64,000 nt of DNA from SZUA-36 sp963753105 (GCA_963753105.1 CAVWBD010000008.1:1-64000), one strand, 5' to 3'. Numbered from the stretch's first letter, positions 16,942-27,687 are shown. Program-made: numbers and translations. Notes: generated by a model from the sequence alone, not told the origin.

Positions 16942-17895
16942 CTAATCTACCAGGCTACTTTCATCCGGCTGACAGAGAGCAAGCAACTGGAATCTGTTTC
17001 TGATTCCGGTTTTATTGTAGATATTGTAAATATGATTGCGCACTGTATTGGGTGAAATAAAGGACTTCTCAGCAATCTCCCGGTTGCTGGCACCACGGAT
17101 GATCTGCCTCAAAATGTCTGCTTCTTTTGCGGTCAGACCATGCTCTTCAATAAATTGAATGATATTGGGTATGTCGGTGTTGACTGCAGTGGCGGGCTCA
17201 TTTTGATGAAAAAGCCAAAGCACCAACAGCGGCAAGCCGTGGATAATGAAATAGACATAAGGGGTCAGTTCTACAACCAAACTGCCCGGACGCAGGCTGG
17301 CGGAATAGGCCACCAACACATAAATGGTAAAACCCGTTAGAAACACCCATCCAAAGGGCAGTGAATATGTTCCGAGAACCCGGGTTTCCATTTTTCGCAC
17401 ACAGACCAGGTAACGGGTAATGATGAAAAATTCGTAAGCAACTACAAGTAAACCCAGGGTCACTATAAAGCTTCTTACCATCTCCATATGTGAGTTGTCG
17501 TAAAACGACTTGATCGCCCAAACGGTTAATAGCAGGACAGCGAGACTGACCAGCAAGCTGGATTTATTGAACCATGCGGGTCTTTCCCGGGCCAGGAGTT
17601 CCTGGACCAAGAGAAAAAGAAAAAATAGCTTGATAAGCAGGATTGGCACGCTAATCAACACAAAAATGACAATGAACCAGGCTGGATCGGAAGTTCCCGC
17701 AGTCTCCATGAGGTCCATGATTACAAAGGGAGCAATCCAATTTGCAAACCCGTAACAAAGCGCACTCAGAATAAAGTAGAAATTGTATTCAAGGTACCGG
17801 GCGGCGGTTCGAAGACGCAGTTCGTTGGCAAGCCAGATCATTCCAAAACTGGTCAGAACACCGAACATAAAAAGAATGACAACGTGGTCAGGCAT
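16942..17895 (-). CDS. Membrane-embedded LuxR-type transcriptional regulator
   Basis: A 317-residue protein. Residues 1-225 hold about seven hydrophobic segments (for example VVILFMFGVLTSFGMIWLAN and FFLFLLVQELL). Residues 255-315 form a LuxR helix-turn-helix: GLTAKEADILRQIIRGASNR, EIAEKSFISPNTVRNHIYNI, YNKTGIRNRFQLLALC. The layout, a seven-helix sensor fused to a GerE-type DNA-binding domain, suggests that it senses a membrane or small-molecule signal without a phosphorylation partner. I use ATG 17895, which overlaps the aldolase stop codon (TAATG), so the two are coupled. Target genes are unknown. Intact. Confidence 0.82.
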   Translation of the reverse strand: MPDHVVILFMFGVLTSFGMIWLANELRLRTAARYLEYNFYFILSALCYGFANWIAPFVIMDLMETAGTSDPAWFIVIFVLISVPILLIKLFFLFLLVQELLARERPAWFNKSSLLVSLAVLLLTVWAIKSFYDNSHMEMVRSFIVTLGLLVVAYEFFIITRYLVCVRKMETRVLGTYSLPFGWVFLTGFTIYVLVAYSASLRPGSLVVELTPYVYFIIHGLPLLVLWLFHQNEPATAVNTDIPNIIQFIEEHGLTAKEADILRQIIRGASNREIAEKSFISPNTVRNHIYNIYNKTGIRNRFQLLALCQPDESSLVD

Positions 17896-18641
17896 TATGG
17901 TTTCAGGGCCGAGGTGATTTCGCTGACGCCCCGCGTTACGAACCCGGCATCGGTGCCGACGCATATGAGGCTGTAGCCCTGGTCGATGTAAGGCTGGACG
18001 CTTTCCACGGTGAGGCCGAAAAAACCACGTGCAATATTGTATTTCTCGCAGGCGCTGCTTACCACGTCAATGGCTGCGACGACGTCGGGATCATCTACCT
18101 GGCCTGTTATGCCCATGCTCGCAGACAGATCGTAGGGGCCGATGAAAACTGCGTCGATACCCTCGACCTGCACGATTGAATCGATATTTTCAACCGCCTT
18201 GATGTGTTCGGCCTGGACGATTACCGCTGTATTGTCATTGGCAGATGCCATGTACTCGGCGAACTTGAGCCCGTAAGCCTGTGCGCGCGCAAGCCCGACA
18301 CCACGCTGACCTTGTGGAGGATACTTGCTCCACTTGACCAGTTGTCGGGCTTGTTCGGCAGTATTGATCATCGGCGCGATAATGCCGTCGGCGCCGATGT
18401 CGAGCGCCTTCTTGACGTCGGCTTCGCTGCAGGCAGGGATACGCAGAATATTGGCGCAGCGTCCGCCGGTCGCCTGCATCAATCGCTGCCAATCCAGTAT
18501 GGAGAGTGGGCTGTGTTCTCCATCCATGAAAACCCAGTCAACATTGCACCGGGAAACCATTTCCGCAACTTCAGGGGCAGGAAGGGTCAGCAAGGTGCCC
18601 AGCAGTAATTCCTGTTGCCGCAAGCGTTTGGTGAAATTCAT
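17895..18641 (-). CDS. HpcH/HpaI-family aldolase
   Basis: A 248-residue class-II (divalent-metal) pyruvate aldolase of the 2-keto-3-deoxy-L-rhamnonate / 4-hydroxy-2-oxoheptanedioate family. Visible are the N-terminal LLLGTLLTLPAPEVAEMVSR, the metal and pyruvate region VFMDGEHSPLSI, GADGIIAPMINTAEQARQLV, the conserved RGVGLARAQAYG, IVQAEHIKAVENID (metal Glu) and VFIGPYDLSASMG (metal Asp). The sugar-acid substrate cannot be assigned. It is coupled to the downstream membrane regulator gene by TAATG, which might mean that the regulator responds to a related metabolite. Intact. Confidence 0.88.
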   Translation of the reverse strand: MNFTKRLRQQELLLGTLLTLPAPEVAEMVSRCNVDWVFMDGEHSPLSILDWQRLMQATGGRCANILRIPACSEADVKKALDIGADGIIAPMINTAEQARQLVKWSKYPPQGQRGVGLARAQAYGLKFAEYMASANDNTAVIVQAEHIKAVENIDSIVQVEGIDAVFIGPYDLSASMGITGQVDDPDVVAAIDVVSSACEKYNIARGFFGLTVESVQPYIDQGYSLICVGTDAGFVTRGVSEITSALKP

Positions 18642-18761
18642 GATATCAACTCGTTAATAAAATCAAGCGCAAATAGAGGCTTCTGAGAACCAAGGAGAAT
18701 ACTCCAAAAATTCAGTGCGGAACACGGACCTCATCGATTCCCGTTTAGTTGATTTTTCAGT

Positions 18762-19322
18762 CTAGAAAATTGGAACACCCGTCATATACGGATGCAACAT
18801 CACCACGACCACGAAAACCACCAGGCTGATGGCAAATCCCGCTAGCTCTTTTGCCCAACTGGATACGGGCTGTTTGACCCATTCGCCCTCTCTCTTATTA
18901 ATGAGGATGATTTCCAGGATTGCCCACAGACCAAGGCCGCCGAATAACAGTACTGAACGACTGTCACCATTGAGCAAGAGATGTGCAAAGGCCCAGACAA
19001 TTACACCTGTTAATTGCGGGTGGCGAATAAACTGCTTGATCCGGCTAGGGTAACTGGATGCGGTAAAAAGGATAAACGCCACCAGGATCAGCAGCATCGC
19101 GAGATGCCGGGTAAACCCGGGTAACTGGTAGAGCAGGGCAGGTACCGTACTGCGCCAGCCAAAGATGATCAGGGCCAGGGCGAAAAGTATCAGCACTGTA
19201 AACAGGCCTTTGTATGCGTTTTCACCCAGTTGGGCGATTAATTTCTGCCTCCGCGGTGCTGCCAGCGAGGGGAATAAATGAACCAAGCACCAAATAAGTA
19301 CACCAGCTACCAGTAGTCCCAT
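18762..19322 (-). CDS. NnrU-family membrane protein
   Basis: A 186-residue protein with about five or six hydrophobic segments. NnrU signatures are the N-terminal LIWCLVHLFPSLAAPRRQKL, GENAYKGLFTVLILFALALI, YPSRIKQFIRHPQLTGVIVW, and AHLLLNGDSRSVLLFGGLG. NnrU was first described near nitric oxide and nitrite reductase genes, but homologues occur widely without denitrification. No nitrogen-oxide gene is in this window. Related to the isoprenylcysteine methyltransferase-like fold (NnrU/MAPEG-like). Intact. Confidence 0.85.
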   Translation of the reverse strand: MGLLVAGVLIWCLVHLFPSLAAPRRQKLIAQLGENAYKGLFTVLILFALALIIFGWRSTVPALLYQLPGFTRHLAMLLILVAFILFTASSYPSRIKQFIRHPQLTGVIVWAFAHLLLNGDSRSVLLFGGLGLWAILEIILINKREGEWVKQPVSSWAKELAGFAISLVVFVVVVMLHPYMTGVPIF

Positions 19323-19698
19323 CTTTCAGCTCCTTTTTCGTTTGTTCAACAGGTTGCTTAGATCTTCCAGGCTATTACCTATCAAAACCAATGCCTGCTC
19401 ACACCCACCTTATCACTTCACTGCGTAGTTAAAAAAGGGAATTGAGAATTAAGAGGCCGGAGCCATTTTACAAATGTGAGCTCTGGTGAAATGCAGAAAA
19501 CCATTGATCGCCTGCTGGTAGCCAGGAACGCCCAGGTATTGATTTTGCGGGGGGGGGGGATCCCTTTTTTTTTGACCAGGTAACTTTGAGTCTGTCCTCG
19601 CCCAGCACCTACTACTCCCTGTTCACTGGAAGTGCTAACATAATCAAGTGTTTCGAGGCGCCGGCAGGCACGCCGGACCATAGTGAGGGAGCTACAAT
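19323..19698. other. Intergenic region with a long G-run and T-run
   Basis: I see no supportable gene. An 11-base G-run at 19549-19559 is followed five bases later by a 9-base T-run at 19565-19573. A REP-like ggccggagccatttt lies near 19453. The last part should carry the promoter of the lectin-like gene. Confidence 0.5.
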
Positions 19699-20470
19699 AT
19701 GATACGTCTAGTTAGGAATTTCCGAATTTCGAATGCTTTCCTGCTTGTGATGTTAATGTCCTTCAGCACCACTACACTTGCCGATACTTTTACCTATCAA
19801 AATGACTTTTCTGCGGGCATCGGCGCGGCAACGTTGCTCGGTGACGCGGTGGTGGACAACGGCAGTCTTCGTCTGACCGAGGCCCTCAACAGCCAGCAGG
19901 GCGTCATGGTCATCGATGATTTGGTGACAACGCGCCTGATCTCTTCCTGGACTGCCACGTTCGACCTGGCGATAGGTCCTGGAACTTCACCACCGGCTGA
20001 CGGCATCAGCTTCACCTTTGGCCCCCAAGAGGGTTCTTTCTATGGCGAAGAGGGTCTGTGGCGCTTCCTCACAGTATCTTTTGATACCTACGACAATGGC
20101 GATCCTGACCATATCGGTATCGACGTGAAATGGCACAGCGCCTACCTGGACACCAGTCTCGTCAATCCATACACAGACGGTGCATTCGTGCCAGTCAGCG
20201 TGACCTACGATGCCGATGGTACGTTGGACGTGGTCTTCAACGGGGTACCCGTTTTCACCAACTTGCAGACCGGCTACAACATGAAATTCGGTGACAGCTT
20301 CGCTTTTGCCGGTCGGAACGGGTGCCCTTAACTCGGAGCACCGCATCGACAACGTGGACATTGCCGTCACAATCCCGCCCCCCGTTCCGACATTTGGCCG
20401 CTACGGCGTGGCTGTTCTGGTTTTGTTGATATTGGGCACCGGGTTCATCAGCAGGCGGCGCTTTGTGTAA
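19699..20470 (+). CDS. Exported L-type lectin-like protein with C-terminal sorting signal, one frameshift
   Basis: Residues 1-29 are a signal peptide ending STTTLADTF. The mature part is a beta-rich domain resembling bacterial legume-lectin-like domains: YQNDFSAGIGAATLLGDAVV, GTSPPADGISFTFGP, VSFDTYDNGDPDHIGIDVKW, PVSVTYDADGTLDVVFNG. The first frame stops at 20331. Removing one A near 20319 gives TGALNSEHRIDNVDIAV and then VPTFGRYGVAVLVLLILGTG ending RRRFV. This tail, a V/I-P-T motif, one transmembrane helix and a basic end, is of the IPTL-CTERM type, so the protein is probably cell-surface sorted. The sugar ligand is unknown. Confidence 0.75.
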
Positions 20471-20664
20471 TAACACGAATAACCAGGGCGTGAAGTTAAA
20501 CGACAGGTCAAACACCGGTCGCTAGCCAACGGGCAATTGAATTGAGGACAGGGGGTCCAGACGCCCTTGGTCCCTTGTGCAATTTGCCAGCCACGCATAA
20601 AGCCGATACATTGCGTGACTTACGAACAAGACAACTCTTCAACCACTCTCTCAAGGTGTCGTGA

Positions 20665-21941
20665 ATGCTGGGCAGCATTGCTTTTGGTTTATTCGGACTA
20701 ACGGTTCTGATCTCGGTCGCCTTTGCGTTCTCGAGCCATAAAGGATCTGTTGACTGGCGGCAGATCGCTGCTGGCGTGGCCTTGCAGATCGTTTTTGCCA
20801 TCGTTGTAATCCTTGTCCCGGGCGGCCGTGAATTTTTTGATGCCATAAGCCGGGTATTTGTCAAAATGATCGATTTTGCAATGGTCGGCGCACAGTTCAT
20901 CTTCGGCGACCTGGCCAGGAATTCAGAAGTCGGAATGATCATCGCCTTCCAGGTGCTGCCCACGATCATTTTCTTTGCCTCCCTGATGGGCGTTCTCTAC
21001 CACATTGGCCTGATGCAGAAGATCGTCCAGGCCATGGCATGGGTTATGTTGAAAGTGCTGCGGATCAGTGGCTCAGAATCACTGTCGGTTGCCGCCAATG
21101 TCTTTATTGGTCAAACCGAGGCGCCGCTGGTCGTGCGTCCCTACATTGAAAAAATGACGGAATCGGAGCTGTTTGCGATGATGGTCGGTGGCATGGCCAC
21201 CATTGCAGGGGCCGTGATGGCGGCCTACATTGCCATGCTCGGTGGCGCGGACGAGGCCCAGCGGTTGTTCTACGCCCGGCACCTGCTGGCGGCCAGTGTC
21301 ATGGCCGCACCGGCGACCATCGTTATCGCCAAGCTGCTCAGACCCGAGACAGGAGAGTCCCTGACCAAGGGCACGGTTCGGCTGCAAACCGAAAAAACGG
21401 CAACCAATGTTATCGAGGCGGCTGCCAATGGTGCAGCAGACGGTGTCAGGCTTGCACTGAATGTCGGCGGCATGTTGTTGGCGTTTATCGCCCTGATAGC
21501 CATGATCGACTTTCCCCTTACATGGATTGGCCAGGTAACGGGGATCGAGTCCCTGATCGGCCAACCCCTGGGCCTGTCGATTATCCTCGGTTATCTGCTG
21601 GCCCCGCTGGCGTGGATTATCGGAATACCCTGGAGTGAGGCCACCATTGTCGGCGGATTGATCGGTGAAAAAATTGTCATCAATGAATTTGTCGCCTACC
21701 TGCACCTGGGGGAGATCAAAAACACACTCTCTGAACACTCCGTTCTGATTTCAACCTATGCCCTGTGCGGTTTTGCCAACTTTTCCTCCATCGCGATTCA
21801 ACTGGGTGGCATCGGCGGATTGGCCCCGGAACGCCGACCGACATAGCCCGGCTGGGATTACGCGCGGTACTGGGTGGAACGCTGGCCCTCACGATGATGA
21901 CCGCCACCATTGCCGGTGTGTTGACGTCCCTGGCGGGCTAG
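20665..21941 (+). CDS. nupC: Concentrative nucleoside transporter NupC, one frameshift
   Basis: A proton- or sodium-coupled nucleoside importer of the inner membrane. The frame from 20665 covers nearly the whole protein (393 residues) with family motifs RQIAAGVALQIVFAIVVI, MGVLYHIGLMQKIVQ, VAANVFIGQTEAPLVVRPYI, MMVGGMATIAGAVMAAYI, and STYALCGFANFSSIAIQLGG. It appears to stop at 21846; adding one base in the cgccgaccg stretch at about 21835 continues it as TDIARLGLRAVLGGTLALTM and MTATIAGVLTSLAG to a stop at 21941, the usual C-terminus of NupC. It imports nucleosides; no salvage genes are adjacent. Confidence 0.93.
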
Positions 21942-22090
21942 GGGATTGTGAACATTGATCACCCTGGCAGTTGATGCCCGTTCTGGTGCCCTACGAATGC
22001 CCGGTGAAAAGAGCTCTACCTGTAAAGCAGTTATAAATTTCGGATAAACTACATCCACTCAAAAATAACTGTCTACAGGGCCGTATCCTG

Positions 22091-24581
22091 ATGCATAAAA
22101 TTAACCGTTGGTTTTTCGCCTGTTTTGTACTGTTAACTGTTCCCCAGTTCGCCATGGGCCAGCAGGAAGGCGAAGAAGGCAAAAAGGTCGTCAGCATCGA
22201 AGGAAAAGGTCAAAGACCTGGTTCACATGGATGGCTTTTTCGACCTGTATTGGGACGAGAAAACCGGTCAGCTCTTACTGCATATCGACAAGCTGGGTGA
22301 TGAGTTTATTTACCAGTCATCTATGCCCCGGGGCGTTGGTTCCAACGACCTGGGCCTTGACCGTGGGCAACTGGGTGCGACCAGGCTGGTCGAGTTTAAC
22401 CGCTCGGGTCCAAAAATATTGTTGATCGAGAACAACACCGTCTTACCGGGCGGTATCCGACGATCCGCTCGAACGGGCCGCGGTTGAGAGCTCATTTGCC
22501 CGTTCGGTGATCTGGGGTTTTAGTCCTGGCGGAAACGGAAGGTGTGGTACTGGTCGATGCCACGGACTTTTTCCTGCATGATGCGCATGGTTTGTCCACC
22601 CGCCTGGGCCGCACACAACAGGGTAGCTACAAAGTCGATCCCGCCAGGTCCGCCATCTTCCTGCCTCGCACGAAGGCGTTTCCGGACAATACCGAAATAG
22701 AAGCCATCGTCAGCTACGTCGGTGAGCGGAAGTTCGACGACAAGGGCAGGCGTGGTCAGCGATATCTTGTCCACCGTGGTTCCCGACCCGACCTCGGTGA
22801 CCGTGCACCTGCACCACTCGTTCATTCGTTTGCCGGACGATAACTACACGCCCTTGCCGTATGATCCGCGCTCCGGTGTCGCTCCTTCGTTCTGGGATGA
22901 CGGGTTCAAGGATTACGCCGACCCCGATCGGTGATCCTTTCCAGGTGCTTTATGGCCGGCGCCACCGCCTGGAAAAGCAGGATCCGCTGGCAGAGGTCAG
23001 CGAGGCGGTCGAGCCGATCGTTTATTACGTGGATCCAGGTGCACCGGAGCCCATTCGCTCGGCGCTGATCGAAGGCGCCAGCTGGTGGAACCAGGCCTTC
23101 GAGGCGGCCGGCTACAAGGATGCCTTCCAGGTCAAATTGCTGCCCGCAGGACGCCGACCCAATGGACGTGCGCTACAACGTCATCCAGTGGGTGCACCGC
23201 TCGACCCGCGGCTGGTCCTATGGTTCTTCGGTGATGGACCCGCGCACGGGTGAAATCATAAAGGGCCACGTCTCTCTGGGTTCGCTGCGGGTCCGGCAGG
23301 ACTACCTGATCGCAGAGGGCCTGCTGGCGCCGTACCGGGATGACGAAGTGCCGCCCGAAATGCTGGAGATGGCGCTGGCGCGCATCCGCCAATTGTCCGC
23401 GCACGAGGTCGGGCATACGCTGGGCATGGAGCATAATTTTGCCGCCAGTGTTAATGACCGCTCATCCGTCATGGACTACCCCTTCCCGCTGATAAGGTTC
23501 AGCGACGACGGCAGCCTGGATCTCTCCGATGCCTATGACGTGGGTATCGGGGAATGGGAAAGCGCACCGTTTTGTACGCCTACCAGGATTTCCCGGCGTC
23601 GCGAGGACGACTGCTGAAGAAAGACGCGCGATCATCGAGGAAACGGTCAGCTCCGGCCTGTTGTATGCCACCGACGCAGACGCCCGTGAACCGGGTTCTT
23701 CGCACCCGCAAGCCAACCTCTGGGACAACGGTGACGATGCCATTGCCGAGCTGGAGCACCTGCTCAAGGTTCGCGAATACGCCCTGGGTAATTTCTCGGA
23801 ACGCAATATCCGCCCGGGCCGGCCGCTGGCGACCCTGGAAGAGGTGCTGGTGCCGATCTACCTGCTACACCGCTACCAGATCCAGGCGGTCGGCAAACTG
23901 ATCGGCGGGCAGTATTTCAGTTACCACTGCGTGGTGACGGGCAGGCGCCGCCGGAAACTGTCGATGCCGGTAAACAGCGGGCCGCCATCGATGCATTGCT
24001 CGTCACCATCGACCCGCAGCTGCTGATGCTGCCGCAGTCTGTTGTAGACATCATTCCGCCACGTCCACCCGGCTATAAGTTGGGCCGGGAGTCATTCCCC
24101 CGCAGCACCGGCAAGAACTTTGATCCGTTGTCGCCGCCTGCGAGCGCCATCAGCCTGACACTGGAAGTGTTGCTGAACCAGCAGCGCGCTGCCCGCATGA
24201 ACGCTTTCCACGCGTCAGATTCGGCGATGCCTGATTTCATGGCTGTGTTGGATTCCCTGACCCGGGCTACCTGGTACCAGCAGCGACAGGCCGGTCGTAG
24301 GCGGAGCCATTCAGCGCATCGCGTCTAAACAGTACCTGGATTGCCTGCTGTCCCTTGCTTCTGATACCAGGGCCGACTCCCAGGTACGTGCGCAGGCGCT
24401 TTTTGCTGTACAGGGACTGGACAATTGGCTGGCGAAACAGAAGCCGGGGCAGTTGGATGGTGACTGGGCCGCACACTATGCCCAGGCGAGTCTTGCGATC
24501 ACGGCGATGATGAATGAGCCAGCCAGCGTGGCGCCAACTGAAACCCGGCCGGCACCACCCGGATCCCCAATCGGTAATTGA
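22091..24581 (+). CDS. Exported zinc metalloprotease (DUF5117/DUF4953 type), many frameshifts
   Basis: A reconstructed protein of about 830 residues, normal for this family. It begins with a signal peptide (MHKINRWFFACFVLLTVPQF, cleavage near AMG). An N-terminal beta domain follows (DGFFDLYWDEKTGQLLLHID, GVGSNDLGLDRGQLG, VLAETEGVVLVDATDFF), then the catalytic domain with the metzincin-type site HEVGHTLGMEHNFAAS at about 23402 and SSVMDYPFPLI after it, which provides the zinc ligands, catalytic Glu and Met-turn-like segment. The preceding EGASWWNQAFEAAGYKDAF is also typical. The C-terminus ends PAPPGSPIGN. At least eight frame changes fall near 22205, 22470, 22530, 22740, 22930, 23145, 23575, 23625, 23940 and 24290. 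Substrate unknown. Confidence 0.82.
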
Positions 24582-24614
24582 CAAGCCAGTAAGGAACTTA
24601 ACCAGGGACTGCCC

Positions 24615-25708
24615 ATGTTCAAATTATCAATCAAGACAATACTGGCCGCAGCATTGCTGCTTTGCTGGCAGCATGTGACAAGACGCTGAAATAGAAACAG
24701 TTGCGGTCGTCGCCGGACATTGATGTCGAGGCGTTTGGTTACACAAGTGAGGGGATGCAGGCGCTCGATCGTTATGTCGTGGCCAAGAGCACACACTCGA
24801 TGCGGGTAACGGTCGGTGGCAGTTTGCTTTACAGCCATGGGCCACAGGATGAAACCAGCTATATCGCATCCGTGCGCAAGAGCGTGCTGGCCATGCTCTA
24901 TGGACCCTATGTTGCTGATGGCACCATCGATCTCGATGCCACGCTGGAAGCACTCGATTTCGATGACATCGGCGGCCTGCTGCCGATCGAAAAACAGGCC
25001 ACTGTTCGCGACCTGATCAGCGCGCGGTCCGGTGTTTACCACGTCGCATCAAACGGTGGTGATAACAGCGCCGATGCGCCCGAGCGTGGCTCGCGGCAGC
25101 CAGGCAGCTATTTCCTGTATAACAACTGGGACTTCAACGCCGCCGGTGCCATTTTTGAAAAACTGACCGGCCGTGATATCTACGAGGAAGTCCACCGCCA
25201 GATCGTCGTGCCGACCGGCATGCAGGATTTTGACCTAGCCATGCACCTGGAAAAAGCCAAAACGGGCAACCTCGAGCGTTCACATTACCCGGCCTACCAC
25301 ATGCATTTCTCGACCCGCGACCTGATCAAAGTCGGCCAGTTAATGCTACCAGCGGGGCAACTGGAATGGTGACAACTGTTCGATGCCGATTGGATCGATG
25401 AACTGGTCACCACGTATACACCGCTTGGGGAGATGAACCCCGAGACAGTTCGGCAGGGGCATTTTGGCTATGGGTACATGTGGTGGGTATTTGACGAGGC
25501 GACTCACGGCCCGGAGTACAAGGGCGCTTACGCGCGCCGTGGCCATTTTGGCAACTACATCGTGGTCATGCCGGCGCTGGAGTTGGTGATTTCACACAAG
25601 ACCTGGCCGATCAAATACGAATCGCCTGAAGAGTATGCCGATGTCAACGTGACCTGGGATGAGATGCAGAAAATCATCGACCGCCTGCTGGCTGCCAGGA
25701 AGACCTGA
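24615..25708 (+). CDS. Serine hydrolase lipoprotein (class C beta-lactamase fold), several frameshifts
   Basis: The start (MFKLSIKTILAAALLL) runs, after a frame change near 24660, into LAACDKT, a lipobox. The body is open from about 24701 (DIDVEAFGYTSEGMQALDRY). The SxxK active site is IASVRKSVLAML, the YxN-type element is YNNWDFNAAG, and GGDDNS-like and RGHFGNYIVVMPALELVIS segments complete the fold (the H/K-T-G box is replaced by RRGHFGN). A false stop at 25370 disappears when single bases are restored near 25350 and 25368, giving RGNWNG and then QLFDADWIDELVTTYTPLGE to the end at 25708. Such proteins are esterases, D-aminopeptidases or penicillin-recognising enzymes; which one cannot be told. 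It follows the metalloprotease by 33 bases. Confidence 0.8.
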
Positions 25709-25828
25709 GCAAAATCCTGGAAAAAGGGTCCTGGCCCATTTTTCTGTAGATATACTAATTACTAATTCGTGTAAACGGAGTAAAGTGACAGGGTAAGCCG
25801 AGCCATCACGAATGAGGTCACGACTTGT

Positions 25829-26490
25829 ATGAGCCAACAGCACTCACAACAGAGCCTTGTCGATGCAAGACAGTTTTTCAATCAAAAGGCATATCCCGAA
25901 GCCTTGCACATATGCGAAACCCTGCTTGCCCGGAAAGGCCCCCAGGCCGACATACTCACCTTGAAGGCCCTGACGCACAAACAAATGGGCGATTTTGAAG
26001 AGGCTGGTAAATCGATGGACCTGGCTTTAGGGCAAAAACCGGATAACGCAGGAATGCTCTTCACCGGGGCGCTCATCAACCTCAAACTCTCGAAGTTCGA
26101 CCTGGCAAAAAATCAGGCCATGAAAGCAGCGCGTGAGGCTCCGGATAATCCCCCGCTTATCTGCCAGTGCGCCATGCTCCTGGGTAGTGTTGGAGAGCCC
26201 CAACAGGCACTGCAAATTCTCGAAAAATTCACTCAACAAAACCAGAAGCACGCAGATGACTGTTATTTGATCGGAAAATTTCATGCAGCCTTCGCAATAG
26301 CGAAGCTGTGAATATGAGTGGCGTAAATGCATTGCGCTGGAGCCTGACCACGTCAATGCGCTGAATCGCCTGGGAACGGTCGGTACATTTGCATGAGAAA
26401 TTATTCGCCCAGGCCAAAAGAGGTGGGTTCGATCCCGTATTCGATGGAACGTATGCCGTTAACGACAGGGAGAGACCTTCTGTCTGGTAA
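25829..26490 (+). CDS. Tetratricopeptide-repeat protein, frameshifted
   Basis: The first 160 residues contain about four TPR helices pairs (for example SLVDARQFFNQKAYPEALHI, LTLKALTHKQMGDFEEAGKS, MLFTGALINLKLSKFDLAKN). The frame appears to stop at 26311, but with one or two restored bases it continues as SEAVEYEWRKCIALEPDHVN, ALNRLG, and then HEKLFAQAKRGGFDPVFDGT and YAVNDRERPSVW to a stop at 26490. There is no signal peptide, so it is probably cytoplasmic. The C-terminal part after the TPRs does not resemble a domain I can name. It may assemble protein complexes, as TPRs usually do. The next gene also carries TPRs. Confidence 0.6.
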
Positions 26491-26551
26491 TGCTCGCAAG
26501 GGGTGTTTACGATCACTCTCGTATTCCGGTTCAACGAGGTTTTATACAGCG

Positions 26552-27687
26552 ATGAGCCAGATTTCTCGTGACTTTGCAGCTTCTTCTTTTTTTGTCCCTT
26601 CCGGCAATGCGCAAGACAAACCCGGAGAGGTCGTTATCGGCCAGACCAGGAACCTGGAATCGGAAATCCTGGATGAGACCCGGACCTTAAAAATCTGGTT
26701 GCCGGAAAGCTACACCGAATCCGGTGACAACTACCCGGTTTTTATCTGCTGGATGCCGAAATGTCGATGCGGTTCGCCAAGGCAGCGGCCACGGTGGCCG
26801 AGTTCGGTGGCAGCGCAGCGCCCGAAATGATCGTGGTCGGTATTGATAACACCAACCGCAACAGGGACATGTTCCCTGGGGAGGGTGGTGTTGAGAGTGG
26901 CGCCGATAAGTTCCTGGGTTTTTTGACCGGTGAGCTTTTTCCCTTTGTCGAGACCGAGATTCCGCAGCCACAATTACCGAATCCTGACAGGCCATTCCAA
27001 CAGCGCCCTGTTCGTCAGCTACGCTTTGCTCAAGCAACCGGAGTCCTTCAACGCGTATTTCGCCATCAGCCCAATGCTGGGTCACCGCGAACAGGAGATG
27101 TTAAAGTTGGCCAGCTTGTCTTTCGCTGACTTCCCTGAGCGGAATACCTTCCTGTACATCGAGTATGGCGATAAGGATTTTGACCAGGAGTGGTCGATGA
27201 GTTCCTGATTTCGTTGAAATCCTGGAAAAAGCCAACCCGGCATCGTTAACGTACAAGGTTGATGTCCTGCCCGGCGAAGGCCATGTTCCGTACACCAGCT
27301 ATCGTGATGCCTTGATGGCATTGTTCCCGGATTTCCGTATTGCAGACCAGGACCTGGGCAAAGGGCTTGGATTCATCGATGAGCACTATCGTAATTTAAG
27401 CCAGCGATATGGTTTCAGTATTGAAACTCCGGCTGATCCAATGCTTGAGTACGGAAGACTGATGCAGGACCAGGATGAGTATGAAAAGGCGATCGAAGCC
27501 TTCGAGTTCGCTTCAAGCCGTTATCCCGATAGCGCCTCTGCTTATTACTGTCTGGGACAGGCGTATGAAGCCACTGATAAGCTGCCTGAATCGTTGGCAG
27601 CTTATAAACGCTTACTGGAATATACCCGCAATCCGTTCAATACAGGCGAGGGTTTCCGAGCTCGAAAAATCGCTTGCGCAAGAATAA
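26552..27687 (+). CDS. Exported Fes/IroE-type esterase fused to TPR repeats, frameshifted
   Basis: An alpha/beta-hydrolase of the putative esterase (esterase D / enterochelin esterase) family. After ATG 26552 one lost base reveals a signal peptide (ARFLVTLQLLLFLSLPA). The body has RTLKIWLPESYTESGDNYPV, PEMIVVGIDNTNRNRDMFP, and the nucleophile elbow RILTGHSNSALFVSYALL with the serine in GHSNS. The catalytic His is expected in GEGHVPYTSYRDAL. From about residue 290 a TPR pair follows (YGRLMQDQDEYEKAIEAFEF, YYCLGQAYEATDKLPESLAA). Frame changes lie near 26570, 26745, 26980, 27200 and 27655; restoring the last gives the C-terminus VSELEKSLAQE at 27687. The substrate is not known; siderophore hydrolysis is one possibility, but no iron gene is near. 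Confidence 0.7.

Noticed and set aside
19418..19681. 87-residue minus-strand frame
   Set aside because: It runs through the T9 and G11 homopolymers, giving an artificial KKKG/PPP stretch, and has no known motif.
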